40,670 bases of DNA, taken from the NCBI GenBank assembly GCA_903908555.1, contig CAIVSG010000248.1, positions 1-40,670 on the forward strand. Reading direction: 5' to 3'. The position numbers and the translations under genes are program-made. This document shows, one piece after another, positions 35,500 through 40,670 of the stretch. Origin of the DNA: an uncultured Chlorobiaceae bacterium (lineage in GTDB: Bacteria; Bacteroidota; Chlorobiia; Chlorobiales; Chlorobiaceae). The notes beneath the pieces are model-generated. The model worked only from the letters and a program-made list of their open reading frames with translations. It ran no database searches and was not told the DNA's origin. The first letter of the stretch is position 1. Each line of letters opens with the position of its first letter.

Positions 35500-36942
35500 T
35501 TACTGGATTTTTGTGTCTATGGTATAGGGTATGGTGCCTGTAGCGAAATCAAGAACACTCTTTTGAAGCGCTAGATTATACGTTGCCTGAGAATTATTGG
35601 ATCGGGCATTGAAGAGAGCAGCCCGCGCAGTGCTGAGTTCAACAAAGCCGGTTGCTCCGAGTTCATACTTTCTTTTGATGTCTTCAAATGCGGAGCTTGA
35701 AGCAGTAAGGCTGACTTTTGATGTTTCGATTTGCATTACTGCTGCGGCATAGTCATTTGCCGCCTGTTGAAGATCAAGGACGATATTATTTTTCAGATCA
35801 TCATAATCAAACCTCTGGTTGAGATGGTTGACTTTAGCGGATTGGACATTGTAGCTTGTTTGAAACCCATCAAAGATCGACCAACTGAGGTTCAGTCCAA
35901 CAGAGTATCCGATTGAGTTTCGAAGCTGATCTGAAACCGGTGGATAGGAATACTCTGCACTATATCCGCTATAGCTCTGGCGAAGGTAGTCGGTGCCTGC
36001 CGTGCTTGCATTGGCGTTAAGAACCAGATGCGGATACCAGGCAGACCTTGATTGCGTTATCTGCCATTTCGCAGCCCTGGTTTCAAGCTCTTTGCTTTTC
36101 AGGTCGCTTCGTCGTTCAAGAGCAATGGTGGCAAGAGAATCAATATCAGGTTTCGATGAACGTGCTCTGTTCAGTTCTTTAGGGTTAGAGTCAAGAGTAA
36201 TTTTGGTCCTGGGGTCGATCTGCAGGCGGCGGAGCAATTCGAGTGAGCTGCGCTGCATTCTTGTTTGAGCCTGAATAACAGACAAGCTGCTTTCTGCAGC
36301 AGCAGCCTGCTGCTGATAGAGATCGGTCCGGGATTTAAGGCCTATCTGAAATTGCCGGTCAGTAAGAGTGAGCTGATCTTTAATCGAAAGAAGATTCTCT
36401 TTGGCAATATCAAGGAGTTCACGGTTCATAAGTACCTGATAATAATACTGGGTAACATCATAAACGATTGACTGCAGTGCCCTTGAAAGGGTGTATTCGG
36501 CTGCCTGTTCTTTATTGAGTGCTGATTGCAGAGATGCATAATCACTGAAACCGTTGAAAAGATTCAGGGAAGTTGTCAGTGTCATATTAACCGATCCACT
36601 CTCACTCCTGATTTTGAAAGGAGGGACATCAAGGTAGTATTGAGCGTATGTCTGACTGAGTGAATAGGGGGTATAGGTCGCTGAAACAGAAATCTTCGGA
36701 AGAAAATTACCGTAACTTCTCAGGACATCGGAACCCTGCAGCTTCAGGTTTAATTTTGCTTTTTTTGCTGAAGTGGCATTATTCAACGCTATCTCTATGC
36801 AGTTGTCGAGAGAGAGCGTTTTTTCCTTGACTTCGGAGCTCATACCGGAGCAAGGCTGCACAAGAATAAGTGCGGATATAAAGAGGGATAGAAAAAACCG
36901 TGAAACCAAAATACTGTATGCTAACCGTTTAGATTGTTCCAT
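35500..36942 (-). CDS. TolC-family outer-membrane channel
   Basis: 480 residues. A signal peptide is evident at ~9-34 ('LVSRFFLSLFISALILVQPCSG'), then 'LSLDNCIEIALNNATSAKKAKLNLKL', the outer-membrane efflux protein repeat. The second copy ('DLKNNIVLDLQQAANDYAAAVMQIETSKVSL') gives the two-fold duplicated helical-barrel layout. It is the first gene of the five-gene export operon and forms the exit duct for the MacA/MacB-like pump. The promoter probably lies in 36943-37050. Substrates (peptide, lipid or small toxic molecule) cannot be told. Confidence 0.92.
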   Translation of the reverse strand: MEQSKRLAYSILVSRFFLSLFISALILVQPCSGMSSEVKEKTLSLDNCIEIALNNATSAKKAKLNLKLQGSDVLRSYGNFLPKISVSATYTPYSLSQTYAQYYLDVPPFKIRSESGSVNMTLTTSLNLFNGFSDYASLQSALNKEQAAEYTLSRALQSIVYDVTQYYYQVLMNRELLDIAKENLLSIKDQLTLTDRQFQIGLKSRTDLYQQQAAAAESSLSVIQAQTRMQRSSLELLRRLQIDPRTKITLDSNPKELNRARSSKPDIDSLATIALERRSDLKSKELETRAAKWQITQSRSAWYPHLVLNANASTAGTDYLRQSYSGYSAEYSYPPVSDQLRNSIGYSVGLNLSWSIFDGFQTSYNVQSAKVNHLNQRFDYDDLKNNIVLDLQQAANDYAAAVMQIETSKVSLTASSSAFEDIKRKYELGATGFVELSTARAALFNARSNNSQATYNLALQKSVLDFATGTIPYTIDTKIQ

Positions 36943-37056
36943 TGTCCAATGCTAATATAATGAATACTACACGTTAAGAGAGGTTAAATAGTTCCTTTGA
37001 TTGAAGTTCTCTTCAACTTTACCAGCAGGCTGAAAAAAGCTATACTCTCAAGACAG

Positions 37057-37092
37057 CTTTAGTTTTGTTGGGGTTCAGCAATCATCCCAACC
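37057..37092. repeat. REP-like palindromic repeat, copy 2
   Basis: Same layout as the copy at 30981-31016: T-rich lead-in, GTTGGGGT (37067-37074), loop TCAGCAATC, ATCCCAAC (37084-37091) with one G-U pair. The 36 bases differ from copy 1 at three positions. It lies 77 bases beyond the 3' end of the TPR/ligase operon and 115 bases upstream of the TolC-like gene. Confidence 0.75.
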
Positions 37093-37168
37093 GATAAAAC
37101 ACAACATCATTTCCGTTATTTATGAGATTAAAACACTCTTGATATTGCGCACAGAGGTAGCAGCCTCC

Positions 37169-37795
37169 CTAAAGGAGGTTCAGAAGCGAGTCAATCTCTT
37201 TTTGGTAATGATCAGCATTCTGTGGCTTCAGCTGTATGAGAAGCGTATATATTTTTATGGCTTTTTTATAGGCACCCTGGGCCTTGAAAAGGCTGGCAAG
37301 GCTTTCAGTGGGAACAGCAATGGTGGTATCGTCAGAAAAAGGCTGTTTTTGTTCAAGGATGGATGTCGGGTCGGAGTTTTCTGTTGTTTGGACTGGATTA
37401 AACTGCATAAGTGCCGCTGTGAGCTGTTCAAGTTCGTCAGAAATGGGGTCGAACACGGGAGATTGAACAGAGTATTCTTCGCCTTTTCCTGAAGCTTGAA
37501 TGTCGAGGAGCTCTTTCCATGCAACCTGGTTGGCTGGTGCAATGGTACAGCACTTTCGTAAATATTCTCCTGCCAGAGCTTGCTGTTTAAGACCCTGGAA
37601 GGCTTTTGCACACAACAGATGAAAGAGATATGAGTCCGGAAAATAGTCTGACACCGACATGAGTTTATCAAGACCAGACTGGAATTCTCCTCGTGAAAGG
37701 TCAAGTGAAACCTCCGCAAAAAACAGGTATGGTTTACTGATCAAGGCAGCACAATCTTCATGATCGGGATCAGCGGGTATAATGGTCATGATCAT
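37169..37795 (-). CDS. TPR-like protein
   Basis: 208 residues. Helical pairs such as '[42 protein letters not shown]' and '[38 protein letters not shown]' match tetratricopeptide repeats, with a low-complexity linker (~105-155) between them. There is no signal peptide. TPR proteins act as protein-binding scaffolds; the partner is unknown. The ATG at 37795 overlaps the ligase TGA by four bases (ATGA), coupling it to D-Ala-D-Ala ligase and hinting at cell-wall-related work. An in-frame ATG two codons in (37789) is possible. Confidence 0.75.
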   Translation of the reverse strand: MIMTIIPADPDHEDCAALISKPYLFFAEVSLDLSRGEFQSGLDKLMSVSDYFPDSYLFHLLCAKAFQGLKQQALAGEYLRKCCTIAPANQVAWKELLDIQASGKGEEYSVQSPVFDPISDELEQLTAALMQFNPVQTTENSDPTSILEQKQPFSDDTTIAVPTESLASLFKAQGAYKKAIKIYTLLIQLKPQNADHYQKEIDSLLNLL

Positions 37796-38892
37796 AGACC
37801 ATTAGTGTTCAGGGTTTTGCTGTTTTCCAGTGCGAGTTGGAGCAGCCGATCAACAAGTTCAGAAAAACTTATGCCGGTAGCCTCCATGAGTCTCGGAAAC
37901 ATACTGATATCGGTAAATCCCGGAATGGTATTGACTTCGTTGAGAATGATCTCTCTACTGCTTTCGTCAACAAAAAAATCAATTCTCGCCATCCCCTTGC
38001 ATCCCAGTGCTTTATATGTTTTGAGTGCTGCAGTTTGTACCTCTTTCTGGAGGTCATCCGGAATGCGGGCCGGGATAAAGAGCTTTGCTGCGTTGTGAAT
38101 GTATTTGTCCTCATAGTCATAAAAATCGCCACCGGGCTCGATTTCACCGCATATTGAAACTTGCGGCAACTCATTGCCGAGTATGGCAACTTCTATTTCC
38201 CTTCCTGTAATTGCTTTTTCAACCAGTAATTTTAAGTCAAGAGAACAGGCAATTTCAAGAGCTCGCGGCAGCTCTTCGGCGCTGTGTACTTTTGAAATGC
38301 CCACAGAAGAACCGAGACTTGCCGGTTTGACGAAAAACGGGAATTCGAACTGTTTTGCGATTCCTTTATGAGCCGCCCCAGGGTCAGCATGGTAATCGGT
38401 GCTGAAAAGCGTTATTGATGGCGCGACAACAAGGCCGGCATCAGTTGCGCAAAGTTTAGTGAGAGCCTTGTCCATGGTGAGTGACGATGCCAGAACGCCG
38501 CACCCTGTATAAGGAACGCCGCAGGTATCAAGAAAGCCCTGTATGCGGCCATCTTCTCCATACGAGCCATGGAGTGCCAGAAATGCGACATCAATCCCTG
38601 CCGCCTTGAAATCAAGGTCGAAGGGCTTTTGAAGGGCTTGCTGTACCATGTTTCTGAGCGTTGAGGAAACTGCATCAGGAGATGAAGCTCTCAAGAGCGC
38701 AGAGAGATCAAGGTTCAGAATGTCATGCGCTATGCCTTCACAAAGCCATATGCCTTCACGGGTGATGTAGACCGGAATAACCCTGTAACGCTGGGTACTG
38801 ATGTTCGCTGCTATTGATTTTGCAGAGATAATTGATATTTCGTGTTCAGTTGACCTGCCTCCAAAAATGAGAGCAACAGATATAAGTGGCAT
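37792..38892 (-). CDS. ddl: D-alanine--D-alanine ligase
   Basis: 366 residues, standard length. ATP-grasp landmarks: '[20 protein letters not shown]' at the N-terminus, '[43 protein letters not shown]', '[18 protein letters not shown]', 'EVAILGN' and '[32 protein letters not shown]' (metal-binding Asp, Glu and Asn). It joins two D-Ala in the cytoplasm for peptidoglycan precursors. It is followed by the overlapping TPR gene and preceded by a CoA-binding protein gene 17 bases upstream on the same strand. Confidence 0.96.
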   Translation of the reverse strand: MPLISVALIFGGRSTEHEISIISAKSIAANISTQRYRVIPVYITREGIWLCEGIAHDILNLDLSALLRASSPDAVSSTLRNMVQQALQKPFDLDFKAAGIDVAFLALHGSYGEDGRIQGFLDTCGVPYTGCGVLASSLTMDKALTKLCATDAGLVVAPSITLFSTDYHADPGAAHKGIAKQFEFPFFVKPASLGSSVGISKVHSAEELPRALEIACSLDLKLLVEKAITGREIEVAILGNELPQVSICGEIEPGGDFYDYEDKYIHNAAKLFIPARIPDDLQKEVQTAALKTYKALGCKGMARIDFFVDESSREIILNEVNTIPGFTDISMFPRLMEATGISFSELVDRLLQLALENSKTLNTNGL

Positions 38893-38909
38893 GAGTGCTT
38901 CTGTGACGG

Positions 38910-39332
38910 TTAATGATAAAGGTGCTGGTGTTCGACCGCGATACAGCGGTTTTCCACAACAAGAAGTCCAGCGTTTCTTGCTTTTAATGCGGCGTCTTCA
39001 TTGGTGATGCCACTCTGCATCCAGATGACTTTTGCGCCGATGGCGATGGCTTCGTCAACAATAGGCAGAACATCCGCAGATTTGCGGAAAATATTGATGA
39101 TTTCAATTTTTTTTCTCTGCTCTGCAGGTATGGAAGAGAGGGCAGGAAAACAGGGACGGCCAAGCACCTCTTTAAGAACCGGATTAACCGGATAAAGAGT
39201 GAATCCATGCTGCAGGAGGTAACCGGCGACCATGTTGCTTGGACGTTCAGGTTTGTCCGATATTCCAACAACGGCAATATTTCGGAATGAAGTAAGGATA
39301 TCCTTTATGGTCGTTGAGTCCATGATGTCCAT
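38910..39332 (-). CDS. CoA-binding protein (YccU-like)
   Basis: 140 residues from ATG 39332. '[54 protein letters not shown]' and '[50 protein letters not shown]' are the CoA_binding Rossmann fold typical of YccU/COG1832 proteins, whose physiological role is unclear. Alternative starts are ATG 39323 and an unlikely upstream in-frame ATG at 39392 adding 20 unfamiliar residues. It lies 17 bases before ddl on the same strand and is probably co-transcribed. Confidence 0.9.
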   Translation of the reverse strand: MDIMDSTTIKDILTSFRNIAVVGISDKPERPSNMVAGYLLQHGFTLYPVNPVLKEVLGRPCFPALSSIPAEQRKKIEIINIFRKSADVLPIVDEAIAIGAKVIWMQSGITNEDAALKARNAGLLVVENRCIAVEHQHLYH

Positions 39333-39561
39333 AAAGAAGCTGCAGGTGATTATCAAGGTTCTATTTTTCGCAAAATACCCGTATCGAAGCATAGAAACAA
39401 TGTAACAGGCAAAAATAATCAGAAAATGAGCTTTCCGCCCTCAGAGAGAGTGATGCCATTCAATTGGTAACAGTGTTCTCTCTTTTTGTTGCGATATCCT
39501 TTTCAGCTATCTTAACCTGTTAATCAAGTAGCGTTTTCATGTATTTGTAAGGATTTTTCTG

Positions 39562-40350
39562 GTGAATGCCCCTTTTTCCAAGGTTTATTGTGTTGATACC
39601 GGTTCTCACACCGGTGAAGAGAATATGGAGTTCGACCGGCGGATCATGGCGGCATTTCTTGATGGCCGGTTTCAGCTGAAATTTGGTACAGGGAGTTGTC
39701 TTTGGCGCTTTTATGCCTGGCAGCCCTATGCGATTACTTTAGGGTACAATCAGGACTCTTCGGGGATTGATACCGAAAAATGCCGGCAGGCTGGTGTTGA
39801 TATTGTCAGAAGACCTACAGGTGGGCGTGCGGTTTTTCATGCCGATGAGTTTACCTACAGTTTTTTTTCAGACTCTTCTGAACAGAATTCTGAGATATAC
39901 AGGATGGTGCATGAAACAATCCGGCGAGCCCTCGAACCACTGGGCATTCATGCAGAGTTCTGCCGTTCCACTCTTCAGAGGTCGCAGGAAGCACAAAATG
40001 CCGGTTCTGTAAGCTGTTTTACTGCATCGGCCAAATATGAATTACAGGTTGAGGGAAGAAAACTGGTTGGTTCAGCACAGCGCAAAACCCGGAATGTCCT
40101 TTTGCAACATGGCTCTCTTCCACTTTCGGGTCGTCACAAGGAGCTCTGCGGGTTTATTGCTTTTTCAGAAGAGAGTGATCAAAAAGATATCAGGGAGGAA
40201 ATGGATCGAAAGACCATCTCTCTTGAAGAAATTCTTGGCTACACTCCACAATACGGCCTTTTAACTGAACTGATGCGCGATGCACTCAGAACAGTGCATA
40301 GCAGTGACGTTGAAGTACTTCAGCCTGTTCAGTTATCAGATATTCTTTAA
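39562..40350 (+). CDS. lipoate-protein ligase A family enzyme
   Basis: 262 residues. Start GTG 39562 has 'aagga' about nine bases upstream. 'WRFYAWQPYAITLGYNQDSSGIDTEKCRQAGVDIVRRPTGGRAVFHADEFTYSFF' is the BPL/LPL catalytic domain with the RRPTGGRAVFH motif. 'CFTASAKYELQVEGRKLVGSAQRKTRNVLLQHGSLPL' supplies the lipoyl-binding Lys site (K in GRKLVGSAQ). It attaches lipoate or octanoate to E2/GcvH domains; whether it is LplA (ATP-dependent) or LipM-type octanoyl transferase is undecided. A Cys in 'SCFTASAKYEL' sits where LipM-type enzymes have theirs, so LipM is possible. Confidence 0.88.
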   Translation: MNAPFSKVYCVDTGSHTGEENMEFDRRIMAAFLDGRFQLKFGTGSCLWRFYAWQPYAITLGYNQDSSGIDTEKCRQAGVDIVRRPTGGRAVFHADEFTYSFFSDSSEQNSEIYRMVHETIRRALEPLGIHAEFCRSTLQRSQEAQNAGSVSCFTASAKYELQVEGRKLVGSAQRKTRNVLLQHGSLPLSGRHKELCGFIAFSEESDQKDIREEMDRKTISLEEILGYTPQYGLLTELMRDALRTVHSSDVEVLQPVQLSDIL

Positions 40351-40386
40351 GCTCATCACTATTAAATCAATTAAGCGAGGATGAAT

Positions 40387-40670
40387 ATGAACAGAAGCGC
40401 CCAGCAGAAAGCCGCTCATGTCACAACAAGACGACTGCTCGACATGAAGCAGGCCGGCGAAAAAATATCGGTATTAACAGCCTACGACTATACGACGGCA
40501 AGAATTCTTGATCGTGCAGGTATTGACGTCCTTGTTGTTGGCGATTCAGCTAGCAATGTTTTTTCAGGTCACAGCACCACCCTTCCTATCACGATTGACG
40601 AGATGATCTATCATGCAAAAGCGGTTGTCAGGGGAGTGAAGGATGAGAGCAACAGGGCGATGGTGGTTAC
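40387..40670 (+). CDS. panB: 3-methyl-2-oxobutanoate hydroxymethyltransferase, partial at right edge
   Basis: The first 94 codons are present: '[71 protein letters not shown]' is PanB, which makes ketopantoate in the pantothenate/CoA pathway (metal-binding Asp in VVGDS). ATG 40381 is directly against the gcgagg ribosome site (40375-40380) and cannot be used efficiently. ATG 40387, six bases after it, is the proper start. The gene continues beyond the window. Confidence 0.96.
   Translation, partial: MNRSAQQKAAHVTTRRLLDMKQAGEKISVLTAYDYTTARILDRAGIDVLVVGDSASNVFSGHSTTLPITIDEMIYHAKAVVRGVKDESNRAMVV

Noticed and set aside
1..40670. CRISPR arrays, tRNA or rRNA genes
   Set aside because: No regularly spaced repeats and no recognisable tRNA or rRNA sequence were seen on reading both strands.

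Overview
The window reads as a chromosomal segment of a mesophilic Gram-negative bacterium, most likely a green sulfur bacterium (Chlorobiota, Chlorobium-like). This placement is inference from gene content and style (GH15 protein fused to DUF547, TolC/MacA/MacB-type export set, lipoate ligase next to panB, sparse Shine-Dalgarno sequences, many ATGA overlaps). No rRNA, tRNA or CRISPR array was seen.

Left half (1-21830) is a defence island. A DUF262 gene (minus strand) runs off the left edge. Its 3' part is replaced by a fragment of a TnpB transposon nuclease read on the other strand. A divergent spacer leads to a plus-strand, translationally coupled SIR2 / HerA ATPase / KTSC cassette, which matches the known SIR2-HerA antiphage pair plus a third small gene. 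Converging on it is an AT-rich minus-strand group: a three-helix membrane protein, a 50-residue protein overlapping it by ATGA, a zinc-ribbon protein with a nucleoside-deoxyribosyltransferase-like (TIR-like) domain, and a HAD phosphatase. I do not recognise this group as a named system. Next comes a large minus-strand operon, read right to left: a 1757-residue DEAD/DEAH helicase with DUF1998, a SNF2-type helicase, a 1299-residue N6-adenine methylase and a PD-(D/E)XK-like protein. It resembles DISARM class 1 (DrmD plus DrmMI), but one giant DruE-like helicase takes the place of DrmA and DrmB, and there is no PLD-nuclease DrmC. The methylase has an AT-rich block over its presumed target-recognition region, which suggests specificity swapping. 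The C-terminal remnant of a WYL regulator lies just upstream of this operon.

Right half (22039-40670) looks like core genome: a GH15-DUF547 fusion, an NTF2-like protein, a PhoB/OmpR-type response regulator without a kinase, an ABC importer (fused double permease plus ATPase with a C-terminal domain) without a binding protein, an HTH protein coupled to a DUF1848 protein, a five-gene TolC-MacA-MacB-like export operon, a TPR protein overlapping D-Ala-D-Ala ligase, a CoA-binding protein, a lipoate-protein ligase family enzyme and the start of panB. Two copies of a 36-base REP-like palindrome bracket the export operon.
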